From NCBI GenBank assembly GCA_039679385.1, contig JBDKVB010000157.1, positions 34,715 through 98,714 on the forward strand: a stretch of DNA of 64,000 nt, written 5' to 3'. The notes beneath the pieces are model-generated. The model searched no databases, was not told the origin of the DNA, and worked only from the letters and a program-made list of their open reading frames with translations. Origin of the DNA: Armatimonadia bacterium. GTDB taxonomy: Bacteria > Armatimonadota > Zipacnadia > Zipacnadales > JABUFB01. Made by a program: the position numbers and the translations under genes. Shown in pieces: positions 25,853 through 34,759 of the stretch. Numbering within the stretch: position 1 is the stretch's first letter; every line of letters starts with the position of its first letter.

Positions 25853-28102
25853 ATGGGCGAAGGACAAGCTGCTGCGCTGTTGTGTGCGAGTGCGGCACCG
25901 CTCCCGTCGGCCGCACAGGGGACTTCGGTGGCGGGCTTCTGCGCCGAGTCCGGCGGGCAGGTCGACGCACCATCTATGGATTTCGCCGGGCTGATCCTCG
26001 AGCTGCTGGGTGGTGAGACCTCCAGCGGTGAAGCTGTCCCGAGCGAGGTCGTGGAGGACAAGCCTGAAGACCGCTCCCCGGCTGAGGATATCGTTGCGCT
26101 GCCTGACCTGCGGGCCCTGCAGCCGCCACTCTTGCAGCAGGCTGCTCCAGCACCGGCAGCGCCGGAGACGACGGCCAGTCAGAGCAGGACACAGGAGCCG
26201 GCGAGGCCGTCCGAGATGTTGGTGACGAGCGGGCCGCTTGCAGCACAGCCGATTCTGTCGGTTGCACAGCAGGCGTTCGCCGCGGTACCGCAGGTGCTTC
26301 CTGCGTCGGGAGACAGGGCGCGCCTCGCAAGCCCCGTGGTTCCTCCAGCACCGAGTGCCCTGCCTGGAGCACGGCAGGTGACGCCCGCGGTCGAGGGCAG
26401 TACCCCGTTGACCACGCCAGGGCAGCTTTCAGTCCCGGTATCTGCCTTGTGGGGTCGCGAGGTCGAAGGGCAGCAGACTGCGCCGGTCACCTCGCTCCCA
26501 GGGCAGGAAAGGACCGCAGTGCCGCTGGTGGCCTCCGGGGCGGAGACCGTGCCCGCAGTAGGGGCTGCACAGGTGGAGGTCTCGGCGACGAGGCCACCGG
26601 TGCAGGAGACAGGAGTTCCGAGCGGCGAGTTCCCTGCGGCAGCTCAGCGCCCCACGGTAGTCGAAGGCCCACAGAGGTTCGCTGGCTGGCCGGATTCCGC
26701 GCAGGGGCCACTCCCGCCTGCGGCCACGATGACGGTTCCCGCGCACGTTCCCGAGCAGGCGGAGGTGGTGCCAACCACGCCGGCAGCGCCGGTGGCGCCA
26801 AAGCCCTCCGTGGCAGTTCCCGAAATCGTGACGACGCCTTCGCCGGCGCCTGAGGCGACGCCGACTGCCCCTGTGACCCAAACGATCGTGCAAGTCACGG
26901 CGACGGTGGCTCGCGACGCAAGGCCGACACCCGAAGGGTCCGAGGCGAACCTGACCGACCAGACGCGCAGGACGACCGTGCAGGCGTCGCCATCGGTGCC
27001 CGAGAGGACCCTTGAGACCCCGCAAGCGACCGTCACACCCTCTGCTGTTCGAGTCGCGAGAGCACCAGCGACGACCCTCCCGGCGACGCAGGCCATAGGA
27101 ACCGTGCCGCGGGCAGACGCTCCTCGGCCGGTCGCGGGAGACCAGGCCCAGGTGACTGCTTCCCTGGAGCCCGAAGCGCCAGCTCTGCAGGCCACTGGAA
27201 GAGCGCAGGAAACCGCGACACCGGCGACTCGTGAGATTGCGACGTCAGCTCCGCAACTCGCTGAGGCTGCCAGGGGTGAGGGCTCCTCCGTCGCCTCGAG
27301 ACTCGCCGAGAGGGTCGCGACGGGCGTCCTGCTGCAGACGCCGGAAGTCGGCGGGCAACTGCCGCGTTCCCAGAATCCCCTTCGCGCGGCGGGCGAGACT
27401 GTGCTCGAAGGCCCGCAGGGCGTTGCGCTACCTGTGCCTCCGGCGGCTCCTGCGGTGACGTCTCCGCAGGCGCAGCAGGCTCTCATGGCGTCGCAGAGCC
27501 TGGCTGCAGAGGAGACGGTTGCGACCAAGGAAGCTGCAGGTGGGTCTGCCGCAAGGCTCACGGCAGCTTCCGGTTTGACGCAGAAGCGAGTTGCAGCTTC
27601 AGAGAACGAGACGGCTCCCATGACGATGGGCACGGTGAGCGCACCGACGGCAGAAGTCGGCGCTGAGCGGGTGGTAACCCCCGTGGAAGCGACGCAACGG
27701 GCTGTGCAGTTGGCTGAGGCAATCCACTCGCAGGTCGGCCTTCGCGGCGGTCGCGTGAAGCTGTACCTCCCCTGGGATGACCTCGGCGTGGAGTCGGTGA
27801 CGGTGGTGGTGGCAGACCGCCATGCAGGTGTTGACCTGGTGTGCTCGGAGGCGCAGGCGCTGGATCTCCGAGTACTGGAGGGCCCACTACGTGAGCGGTT
27901 ACAGGCCCATGGGCTGACCCTCGAGGCCTTCACGATGAGCTTTGGCGAGGGGCAGTCCTCCGGGGGACAGTCGCGGAGCGAGTATGTTCCGACATCTCCC
28001 TCGCCCCTGGGAGAGGAACCGCGAAGCAGACCCTCGGCACCGCGTCCCCAGACTGTCTACAGTGAGCGATCGTCGTCCGGCGTACTCGACCTTTTCGCCT
28101 GA
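25853..28102 (+). CDS. fliK: flagellar hook-length control protein FliK
   Basis: A 749-residue protein, long for FliK. Residues about 60-600 are low-complexity, rich in Ala, Pro, Thr, Val and Gln, as in the FliK ruler. The C-terminal 130 residues form the conserved substrate-switch domain (RGGRVKLYLPWDDLGVESVTVVV, LVCSEAQALDLRVLEGPLRERLQAHG, read as short blocks VKLYLPWDDLG and LRERLQAHGLTL). It measures the hook and switches FlhB specificity. A long ruler would predict a long hook if length scaling holds. The start at 25853 has GAGGG about 10 nt upstream. Confidence 0.85.
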   Translation: MGEGQAAALLCASAAPLPSAAQGTSVAGFCAESGGQVDAPSMDFAGLILELLGGETSSGEAVPSEVVEDKPEDRSPAEDIVALPDLRALQPPLLQQAAPAPAAPETTASQSRTQEPARPSEMLVTSGPLAAQPILSVAQQAFAAVPQVLPASGDRARLASPVVPPAPSALPGARQVTPAVEGSTPLTTPGQLSVPVSALWGREVEGQQTAPVTSLPGQERTAVPLVASGAETVPAVGAAQVEVSATRPPVQETGVPSGEFPAAAQRPTVVEGPQRFAGWPDSAQGPLPPAATMTVPAHVPEQAEVVPTTPAAPVAPKPSVAVPEIVTTPSPAPEATPTAPVTQTIVQVTATVARDARPTPEGSEANLTDQTRRTTVQASPSVPERTLETPQATVTPSAVRVARAPATTLPATQAIGTVPRADAPRPVAGDQAQVTASLEPEAPALQATGRAQETATPATREIATSAPQLAEAARGEGSSVASRLAERVATGVLLQTPEVGGQLPRSQNPLRAAGETVLEGPQGVALPVPPAAPAVTSPQAQQALMASQSLAAEETVATKEAAGGSAARLTAASGLTQKRVAASENETAPMTMGTVSAPTAEVGAERVVTPVEATQRAVQLAEAIHSQVGLRGGRVKLYLPWDDLGVESVTVVVADRHAGVDLVCSEAQALDLRVLEGPLRERLQAHGLTLEAFTMSFGEGQSSGGQSRSEYVPTSPSPLGEEPRSRPSAPRPQTVYSERSSSGVLDLFA

Positions 28103-28120
28103 TCAGGGAGGAAGCCAGTC

Positions 28121-28522
28121 ATGCAGGTATCGGCCGTGAGCAGTGCCCAGGCAAGCAGCACCGGCGCCACGAGCTCCCCCTCGAGCGTATCGACGGAGAC
28201 CTTTCTCACGCTACTGACCGAGCAGTTGCGCCACCAGGACCCGATGGAGCCGATGTCCGGGGAGCAGATGCTGTCGCAGATGTCGCAGCTCACCATGGTC
28301 AGTGAGGTGGTGAAGCTGGGGACGGCGATGCAGTCGATGGCGACGGTGCAAGGCGTGACCGGGATGGCGTCGCTGGTCGGCCGGACCGTTGAGTGGAAGG
28401 ATACGGAGGCCGGCACCAGCGGCTCGGGTGTGGTGACGCAGGTGCAGCGCACCAGCGACGGCTGGCAGGCCTGCATCGGCAACCAGACGGTGCCGCTGGA
28501 CGCGATCAGTTCGATCGCCTAG
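28121..28522 (+). CDS. flgD: flagellar hook cap protein FlgD
   Basis: A 133-residue short FlgD. The N-terminal signature is ETFLTLLTEQLRHQDPMEPM followed by EQMLSQMSQLTMVSEV, which scaffolds hook assembly. It lacks the extra Ig-like/Tudor-like FlgD domains of enterobacterial proteins, as in many Firmicutes FlgD. Good ribosome site (GGGAGG). It sits between fliK and the histidine kinase, 5' of flgE. Confidence 0.9.
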   Translation: MQVSAVSSAQASSTGATSSPSSVSTETFLTLLTEQLRHQDPMEPMSGEQMLSQMSQLTMVSEVVKLGTAMQSMATVQGVTGMASLVGRTVEWKDTEAGTSGSGVVTQVQRTSDGWQACIGNQTVPLDAISSIA

Positions 28523-28565
28523 TTGTCACCAGGGTGGCTTCACACACCAGAAAGGGGTTCGCACA

Positions 28566-29723
28566 ATGGGTGCCGGGGATCGCACTCAGGGCAGTCCGAC
28601 CCTTCGCGCGGACAGTGGCCGACTCCTGGCCCTACATGAGCGGATTCTGCGCCGTTCCTATGGGGCGGGCAGCTACGACTCGGCCTTGCAGGGCGTGGCC
28701 TCGGAGTTGTCCGCCGAGATCCCGCACCGGGCGTGCTGCCTGGAGGCGGTAGACGCTCAGTGCCGCCCTTTGCGACGGCTGGCAGTGTGGCCCGGTGGCG
28801 ACGGAGCGGCTCTCGCACCCGTGGCTGGGACAGACACTTCCGGCGAGCAGGTTTCCCTGGTGGGAGGTGGACGCCCGGTGACCAGTGGGACACGCCCTGG
28901 CTGGCACCTGTCCTTCCTGGCACCCTCGGGCATGGAGTACGAGCCCCGGCACCAGTCCTTGCTGAGGAATCTCGCACCCTCGCTGGAGGTGGCCTTTGAG
29001 GTTTCGGCGGCTGCACCTGAGTCGCAGGCGCAACTGGGCGGCGCCGGGGTCGAGCCGCTGGAGATGCTGGACCTCGTGTGCGGGGCTCTGGCTCATGATG
29101 TGCGCAACATCCTCGGCGGGATTCTGGGCGCCATTGAGTTGCACCGGGTCGGTGGCGGCTCGGAGGAGGCGGTGTTCGATGCCCTGCGCCGCCGTGCGGT
29201 GGAGGGTGTCGCAACGGTGGACGCGATGACTGCGCGCCTCCGGGGTCTGTCGCAGGGGCGCGAGAGCTGCCTCGACCTCGCACAAGTGGTCGGTGAGGTC
29301 GCGCAGGATGCGCGGGGGATTCTGGCCTCCTGCGGCGACCGTGACCGCTGCGAGATCACCCTTGACCTGGAGACGGGATGGGCACGGGTCGATCCGTCAG
29401 CAATGCGCCGGGCAGTGGCCGCCGTGGTGTTCAACGCGGTGCGTGCAACCCGCGACGGTGGCCGGGTCGAGATCCGCACGGGTACTCGGCGAACCCGGGC
29501 CTTCGTGGAGGTGCGCGACGAAGGTGTGGGCCTGCCCCAGGAGGCGCTGCACCTGGTGCGACAACCCTTTTACACTTCGGCGCCCGACTGCCACTGGGGT
29601 CTGGGCCTGACAATTGCGGAGGGTGTTGTACGACGGGCAGGTGGAAGCCTGGGTCTGCAGGCCGCACCAGGCAGCGGGACCACGGTTACGCTCAACCTGC
29701 CCCTGGCTGTGGACGACAGATAA
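28566..29723 (+). CDS. soluble histidine kinase embedded in the hook operon
   Basis: A 385-residue protein without membrane spans. Residues about 20-150 form a GAF-like sensory region. The phospho-acceptor helix has H177 in GALAHDVRNILGG. The ATPase part has VVFNAVRATRDGG (N box), VRDEGVGLP (G1) and HWGLGLTIAEGVV (G2), as in NtrB-type kinases. Lying between flgD and flgE with normal operon spacing, it is a strong candidate partner for the NtrC-type activator at 56723-57931, by analogy with FlgS-FlgR or FlrB-FlrC. The signal it senses is unknown. Confidence 0.87.
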   Translation: MGAGDRTQGSPTLRADSGRLLALHERILRRSYGAGSYDSALQGVASELSAEIPHRACCLEAVDAQCRPLRRLAVWPGGDGAALAPVAGTDTSGEQVSLVGGGRPVTSGTRPGWHLSFLAPSGMEYEPRHQSLLRNLAPSLEVAFEVSAAAPESQAQLGGAGVEPLEMLDLVCGALAHDVRNILGGILGAIELHRVGGGSEEAVFDALRRRAVEGVATVDAMTARLRGLSQGRESCLDLAQVVGEVAQDARGILASCGDRDRCEITLDLETGWARVDPSAMRRAVAAVVFNAVRATRDGGRVEIRTGTRRTRAFVEVRDEGVGLPQEALHLVRQPFYTSAPDCHWGLGLTIAEGVVRRAGGSLGLQAAPGSGTTVTLNLPLAVDDR

Positions 29724-29766
29724 GAGGCGCATCACGCCGAAGGCGTAGGGACCTAGGAGGCACACA

Positions 29767-30978
29767 ATGAATCGAGCGCTCTACTCGGGACTGTCCGGTG
29801 CGGTGGCGCAGCAGTCGAAGATGGACGTGACGGCGAACAACCTGGCGAACGTCGGCACCGTTGCCTTCAAGGCGGCGCGCACCACCTTCCAGGATGCGTA
29901 CTATCAGACCTTGCGCAGCGGCAGTAGCGCGCAGGACAACGTCGGCGGAGTCTCGCCCACGCAGGTGGGTACGGGCGTCTCAGTCGGGGCTACCACTATC
30001 GTTGACGCTCAGGGCGCGGTACAGAACACCGGCCAAGCTCTGGACGCAGCGATCGACGGCGACGGGCTGTTCACGGTCGTGGGACCGGAGGGTGTGTTCT
30101 ACACGCGAGATGGGTCTTTCAAGCTGGATGAGACCAGCACGCTGGTGATGGCCTCCAACGGGTACCGCGTGCAGGGCTGGATGGCCACCGACGGACAGGT
30201 CAATACCGGCGGGCCGCTCACGGGTCTGGTCTTCCCGCTGAACACGGTACGGCCGCCGAAGGCGACGGACGAGGTCTCCTTGTGCGGCAACCTGACGGCC
30301 GGAGGCACCAACACGCAGAGCTCCTCGGTGACCGTGTACGACTCCCTGGGCAAGACGCACGACCTGAGCCTGACCTTCGCCCCCGGGGCCGGCTCCTCAT
30401 GGAATGTGACGGCGAAGTTTGACGGCGGCGCCTCGACAGCGCTCGGCACGGTGAGCTTCGACACCCTGGGGCAGTACTCGGCAGGCGGCCCGACTGTGAC
30501 ATTGGCAGCGACTCCTACCGGAGCGGCGCCGATGAGCATGGCGATCGACGTGTCAAAGCTGACGCAGTTCGCTTCGGGGGTCGCGGTGTCGGCCACAGAC
30601 CAGAACGGCTATGGTGCCGCCTCGCTCAAGGAAGTCAACGTGAACGACGGCGGGATCGTGCAGGGCAGCTATGCCGACGGCCGCTCCATGACCCTCGGGC
30701 AGCTTGCCGTGGCCACCTTCGCGAACGTGAGCGGCCTGGCCCACAGTGGCAGCAACCTGTTCCAGAGCTCTCCCTCGTCGGGACTGGCACAGATTGGCGC
30801 TGCCTCAGAGGGTGGCCGTGGAGCCGTCGTCGGCCGGTCGCTGGAGCAGTCCAGCGCGGACCTGACCAGTTCCTTCCTCGACATGTTGATCACCCAGCGG
30901 GCCTACCAGGCCAGCACGCGAGTGATCTCGACCGCGAGCAGCCTGATCCAGGACGCAATCCAGCTCGCAGACCGGTAG
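29767..30978 (+). CDS. flgE: flagellar hook protein FlgE
   Basis: A 403-residue hook protein. N-terminal axial motif: LYSGLSGAVAQQSKMDVTANNLANVGT, read as blocks LYSGLSGAV and TANNLANV. GDGLFTVVGPEGVFYTRDGSF is the shared FlgE/F/G core. The C-terminus (SFLDMLITQRAYQASTRVISTASSLIQDAI, blocks MLITQRAYQAS and STASSLIQD) completes the paired helices. AGGAGG lies before the ATG. FlgE polymerises as the universal joint under the FlgD cap. Confidence 0.95.
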   Translation: MNRALYSGLSGAVAQQSKMDVTANNLANVGTVAFKAARTTFQDAYYQTLRSGSSAQDNVGGVSPTQVGTGVSVGATTIVDAQGAVQNTGQALDAAIDGDGLFTVVGPEGVFYTRDGSFKLDETSTLVMASNGYRVQGWMATDGQVNTGGPLTGLVFPLNTVRPPKATDEVSLCGNLTAGGTNTQSSSVTVYDSLGKTHDLSLTFAPGAGSSWNVTAKFDGGASTALGTVSFDTLGQYSAGGPTVTLAATPTGAAPMSMAIDVSKLTQFASGVAVSATDQNGYGAASLKEVNVNDGGIVQGSYADGRSMTLGQLAVATFANVSGLAHSGSNLFQSSPSSGLAQIGAASEGGRGAVVGRSLEQSSADLTSSFLDMLITQRAYQASTRVISTASSLIQDAIQLADR

Positions 30979-31087
30979 TTCTGCATCTCCTGTCGCAGCT
31001 CCAGGGCCGGCCTCTGACCTCCAGGTGGCCGGCCCTTCCCTTCGACCTGCGGGAATCGCCGAGTTCCTCGTCGCTGCCCTCTCACCA

Positions 31088-31103
31088 CGGCACACCAATT
31101 GCA
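31088..31103 (+). promoter_or_regulatory. sigma-54 promoter for flbD-motAB
   Basis: CGGCAC-N5-TTGCA with exact -24/-12 spacing. The predicted transcript start, about 31114, is only about 4 nt before the flbD ATG, so this promoter either makes a near-leaderless flbD message or mainly serves motA onward. Confidence 0.75.
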
Positions 31104-31117
31104 GGGGATGTAGCATC

Positions 31118-31348
31118 ATGATCCGACTCACACGCCTGAATGGGTCGAACCTCGTCGTGAACGCCCTTCTGATCGAGCGCATCGAGACCACGCCGGACAC
31201 GGTGATCCGTTTGACGACGGGCAACCAGTATGTCGTGAGGGAGACGGCGGAGGAAGTGCGGGACCTGGCGATCCAGTTCCTGCACGACATCCGCGACTCC
31301 GGTCAGAACCCGGTGGCGGTGGGTCAACTGGCTCGCGTAATCCGCTGA
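31118..31348 (+). CDS. flbD: flagellar protein FlbD family
   Basis: A 76-residue small protein that begins MIRLTRLNGSNLVVNALLIERIE, the hallmark of the FlbD family (blocks IRLTRLNG, LIERIE), followed by TVIRLTTGNQYVV. The family is found next to motA in many flagellar operons; its role is unclear. This is not the Caulobacter sigma-54 activator also called FlbD. A sigma-54 promoter overlaps the start region. Confidence 0.85.
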   Translation: MIRLTRLNGSNLVVNALLIERIETTPDTVIRLTTGNQYVVRETAEEVRDLAIQFLHDIRDSGQNPVAVGQLARVIR

Positions 31349-31394
31349 GCCTGCCTTTGTGGTCCGGTATCGCTAGTGATCTGGGAGTACGCTC

Positions 31395-32213
31395 GTGGAT
31401 CTCGCAACTATCTTTGGCCTTGTGCTTTCCTTCGGCTCCCTGATGCTGTCTGTGGTCATGGAGGGCGGGTCGCTGCGGACCCTGGTGAATCTGCCCGCCG
31501 CGCTCATCGTCTTCGGCGGCAGCTTCGGGGCGGCCCTGGTGTCGTTGCCTCTGGGGGTCTCCCTCAAGTCCATCGTGGTGTTCCGGCACGTGCTCTTCAG
31601 CAAGCCCCAGGACCCGGTGGCCACGATTCGCCTTCTGGGCGACCTTGCTCGTGTGGCGCGACGGGAGGGAGTGCTGGCGCTGGAAGGTGAGCTCCTGCGC
31701 ATCGACGACCCCTTCCTACGGCGCGGCATTCAGTTGGTCGTAGACGGCACCGACCCCGAGGTGACGGGGAGCATCCTCGAGACGGAGCTCGAGGCCCTGG
31801 CTGAGCGCCACCAGATGGGTGCGCGGTTCTTCATGACCATGGGAGGCTTGGCGCCGACCCTCGGTGTGACGGGAACGGTCATGGGTCTCGTGAACATGCT
31901 GGGCAAGCTCAACGAGCCCAGCACCATGGGGCCGGCGATCGCCTCGGCCTTCCTGGCGACCCTGTACGGGGTCGGCTCAGCGAACCTGATCTTCCTCCCG
32001 GCAGCGACCAAGCTGAAGGTCCGCAGTTCGCAGGAGCAGTTCGTCCGTCGCATGACGCTGCTCGGAATCGAGGGCCTCCAAGCGGGCGACAGTCCGATCG
32101 TGCTCGCGGAGCGCCTCAAAGCCTTCCTGTCGCCGAAGGACCGCAGCGCTGCCGACGAGGCGGAGGAGTCTGTGGGCAGTGGGGTGGGTGAGTCGGTTGG
32201 CGCGGAAGCGTAG
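31395..32213 (+). CDS. motA: flagellar motor stator protein MotA
   Basis: A 272-residue protein with four predicted membrane spans. The N-terminal pair (about 3-22 and 32-55) precedes a cytoplasmic loop (about 60-150) that contacts FliG. The C-terminal pair includes ARFFMTMGGLAPTLGVTGTVMGLVNML (blocks GGLAPTLGVTGTVMGL) and ASAFLATLYGVGSANLIFLP. The GTG start at 31395 has GGGAG upstream. With MotB it forms the ion-conducting stator. Confidence 0.95.
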   Translation: MDLATIFGLVLSFGSLMLSVVMEGGSLRTLVNLPAALIVFGGSFGAALVSLPLGVSLKSIVVFRHVLFSKPQDPVATIRLLGDLARVARREGVLALEGELLRIDDPFLRRGIQLVVDGTDPEVTGSILETELEALAERHQMGARFFMTMGGLAPTLGVTGTVMGLVNMLGKLNEPSTMGPAIASAFLATLYGVGSANLIFLPAATKLKVRSSQEQFVRRMTLLGIEGLQAGDSPIVLAERLKAFLSPKDRSAADEAEESVGSGVGESVGAEA

Positions 32214-33072
32214 CAAGGCAGGCGGCCATGAAGAGGAAAACGTTGAGCGGTGGCTCCTGACCTACTCGGACATGATCACCCTGCTGATGGCCTTCTTCAT
32301 CATGATGTACGCGATGTCCGTGCTCAATCTTGGCAAGTTCTCGCAGTTGGCGGTCTCGGTGCGATCAGGGTTTGGCGGTGAGGCGCAAGAGATGATGTCG
32401 GGGACCCTGGGGATCAGCTCCGACGCCGGAGTTCTGGGTACGGTCCTGCCGGCTGACTCCTTCTCGCTCATGGCCAAGATCGCCGGGTCGGTTCGTGATG
32501 CCCTCCCACCGGAGGATGTGGGGAATGTGGAGTTCCTGTCGGAGGACGGGGTGGTGACGATCCGGGTGCGGGCTGATGACGTGTTGTTCGCGCGAGGATC
32601 GGCAGACCTCACGCCGCAGGCGCTGAGGACCCTGGGTGCGATTGCGAAGGTGGTTGCGCCACTGCCGAACCAGTTGCGCATTGAAGGGCACACCTGCGAC
32701 CTGCCGGTGCACAACGCGAGGTTTGCCAACAACTGGGAGCTCTCGGCCCAGCGTGCGGTGAACGTGCTGCTGTACCTGGTGCAGCAGCACGGGTTCTCGC
32801 CGGGGCGGATCAGTGCAGCGGGATACGCCGAGACAGTTCCGGTCGTGCCGAACGACTCGGAGCAGAACCGGGCGCGGAACCGTCGCATCGACATCGTACT
32901 GCTCCAGCCTCAGGGGAAGCCCGTCGCAACGAAGAGTGGAGTTGGCTCAGAGCAGACAGGGACACCGAACATCGCGCCACCGGCGGTGGAGCTGACGCTG
33001 CCGGCCCTTGAGAACATGACGGAACCGAAGGCCTCAATCGATGGGGCCTCACCTGACAGGAGTACGCGATGA
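32179..33072 (+). CDS. motB: flagellar motor stator protein MotB
   Basis: A 297-residue protein. A single N-terminal span carries the ion-binding Asp in WLLTYSDMITLLMAFFIMMY (blocks LLTYSDMITLL). The periplasmic OmpA/MotB peptidoglycan-binding domain follows (IEGHTCDLPVHN, NWELSAQRAVNVLLYL, NRARNRRIDIVLL). The start is uncertain: GTG at 32179, with GGAGGAG upstream, or GTG at 32188. Either overlaps motA. A C-terminal tail of about 50 residues is variable. Sequence alone does not settle proton versus sodium use. Confidence 0.93.
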   Translation: MGWVSRLARKRSKAGGHEEENVERWLLTYSDMITLLMAFFIMMYAMSVLNLGKFSQLAVSVRSGFGGEAQEMMSGTLGISSDAGVLGTVLPADSFSLMAKIAGSVRDALPPEDVGNVEFLSEDGVVTIRVRADDVLFARGSADLTPQALRTLGAIAKVVAPLPNQLRIEGHTCDLPVHNARFANNWELSAQRAVNVLLYLVQQHGFSPGRISAAGYAETVPVVPNDSEQNRARNRRIDIVLLQPQGKPVATKSGVGSEQTGTPNIAPPAVELTLPALENMTEPKASIDGASPDRSTR

Positions 33073-33599
33073 CGCACCGCAGAGGAAGTGTCAAGCTGGC
33101 TGTGCTCTTGCTTCTGGCGATGGTGATCGGCGGCGGCTCAACGTACCTCATCGTCGGCAGGCAGGCCCATGGCCGCTCCAGCAGCCGGTCGAGCAAAGCG
33201 ACGGAGAGGAAGTCGGAGAAGGCCGACAAGGGCGGCGCTCAGGCCGAGAAGGTCGACTTCGTCGAGATGGGCGCCTTCCTGGTGAATGTGGCTGCGGCGG
33301 ATCGCCTGCGCTACCTGCGCACGGATGTCTCGATTGGCGTGACCGTGATGAAGCCTGGGGAGTCGGGTGGAGAGAAGAAAGAGGGAGAAGAGAAGGCAAA
33401 GGCCCCGAGCCTTTCCCCGGCCGACGACGTTCGAGCTCGTGACGCGATCGTACGAGTGCTGTCGGGCCAGTCCTTCGATCGGCTCCGTACCACCGGGCCT
33501 GATGTGACGCTGAGCAAGTGCCTCCAAGACGAGCTCGCGAAGGTCGTGAAGGACTGCCAGGTCCGCAGCGTGCTGTTCACCTCCTTCGTGATGCAGTGA
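33069..33599 (+). CDS. fliL: flagellar basal body-associated protein FliL
   Basis: A 176-residue single-span membrane protein (span about 9-29). A charged linker (about 33-60) precedes the periplasmic FliL domain (FVEMGAFLVNVAAADRLRYLRTDVSIGV; C-terminal VRSVLFTSFVMQ). It is coupled to motB by an ATGA overlap. FliL rings surround stator units and support torque. The usual next gene, fliM, is absent; fliN follows after 60 nt. Confidence 0.9.
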   Translation: MTHRRGSVKLAVLLLLAMVIGGGSTYLIVGRQAHGRSSSRSSKATERKSEKADKGGAQAEKVDFVEMGAFLVNVAAADRLRYLRTDVSIGVTVMKPGESGGEKKEGEEKAKAPSLSPADDVRARDAIVRVLSGQSFDRLRTTGPDVTLSKCLQDELAKVVKDCQVRSVLFTSFVMQ

Positions 33600-33659
33600 C
33601 CTTGGCCGGGTGACCGACTGCCACAAGCAAGCCGTGCTTCAGGAAAGGGAAGATGCCCC

Positions 33660-34049
33660 ATGCCCGATGCCGCCAGTGCCGCCGCAATCCCACAGGTGCC
33701 CGCAGAGCAGGAAGTGACGAATGCCGCGCTTGCCGGGGAAGGAGCGCAGGAGCCCCTGCAGTCCCCGAGCCTGGCGACACCTCCCCCGGTGGGTCAGAGC
33801 GTTGCAGCCGGGGCGGCCAGCCTGGACACGATGCTGGACCTGCCGCTGGAAGTGACCGTGGAACTCGGCGGAACCACACTCCAGCTCGGTGAGGCCCTGG
33901 CGCTCCAGCCGGGGTCGATTCTTGAGCTTGAGCGCCTCCCAGGCGAGCCGCTGGACATGCACATCAATGGGCGCCTGGTCGCCCGTGGTGAAGTTGTGGT
34001 GGTCAATGACTCACTGGGCTTGCGCATCACCGAGATCGTGGGCCGTTAG
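33660..34049 (+). CDS. fliN: flagellar motor switch protein FliN
   Basis: A 129-residue protein. A variable Ala/Pro-rich N-terminus (about 1-50) leads to the SpoA domain: MLDLPLEVTVELGGTTLQLGEAL, LQPGSILELERLPGEPLDMHINGRLVARGEVVVV (blocks LDLPLEVTVELG, ELERLPGEPLD, RGEVVVV). It forms the C-ring base with the FliM C-terminus and binds FliH. It is the only FliN in the window, so it may have to serve both FliM-type proteins. Confidence 0.94.
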   Translation: MPDAASAAAIPQVPAEQEVTNAALAGEGAQEPLQSPSLATPPPVGQSVAAGAASLDTMLDLPLEVTVELGGTTLQLGEALALQPGSILELERLPGEPLDMHINGRLVARGEVVVVNDSLGLRITEIVGR

Positions 34050-34079
34050 CCCCGATAGCAGCCGAAGGGACGATGGATC

Positions 34080-34727
34080 ATGGGCCGGACCTTTGCAGTC
34101 ACCAGACGCCTTGAGCGTATCTCCCGCGCCGCTGTGACAGGGCTGGTACTTCTCGCCTGTTGGAGCTGCCCCGCATGGCCGGAGGGAGACGACGCGGAGG
34201 AGCTCGCCGACAACCTGGTCAGTGGGCAGCAGGCAGCCCAGACGCAGACTGCCGCCGATCGCCCCAAACCGAAAGCTGAGACAGGGGCGGCCAAGGTGTC
34301 GCTGCTGGATGTCGGGGCGAAGCTGGCACTGCTGGTGCTGGTGGTCTACGGCGTGGCCTGGGGTGTGAAGACGCTTCAGAGCCAGGGGATACGGCTACCC
34401 CAGAGTGCGGCGCCGAGAGAGACGCGTCGGCTGTCGCGCGTGGCTGAGATGGCCCTGGGTGGTGGCGCAGTGCTGCATGTCATCGAGATCGATGGCCGGT
34501 CGGTGCTGGTCGCCAAACACGCCGGCGGTGAGGTAAGTCTGCTGATGGACCTCGACGAGCATGGGGCGGCGGTCCCTCCTCCCAAGACGGCCGATGCGCT
34601 TCTGCCACCCGCACCCTCCTATGAGACCTCGACCAGTGCGATCCCGGTGTCCCTCGCGCACGAGCAGGAGACAGACTGGGCCACTCGTCGCGACGCTTTG
34701 ATCCGGGCGCTCTCAAGAGCCTCCTAG
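34080..34727 (+). CDS. fliO: flagellar biosynthetic protein FliO
   Basis: A 215-residue protein with an N-terminal hydrophobic segment (about 15-35), a central membrane span (LLDVGAKLALLVLVVYGVAWGV, about 75-96) and the cytoplasmic FliO domain (LSRVAEMALGGGAVLHVIEIDGRSVLVAKHAGGEVSLLMDL; blocks HVIEIDGRSVLVAKH). FliO helps assemble the FliP ring. Position directly before fliP supports the call; FliO sequences diverge strongly. Confidence 0.85.
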   Translation: MGRTFAVTRRLERISRAAVTGLVLLACWSCPAWPEGDDAEELADNLVSGQQAAQTQTAADRPKPKAETGAAKVSLLDVGAKLALLVLVVYGVAWGVKTLQSQGIRLPQSAAPRETRRLSRVAEMALGGGAVLHVIEIDGRSVLVAKHAGGEVSLLMDLDEHGAAVPPPKTADALLPPAPSYETSTSAIPVSLAHEQETDWATRRDALIRALSRAS

Positions 34728-34759
34728 GTCGCAAGGACTCCCACGACAGGTATCCGCCC

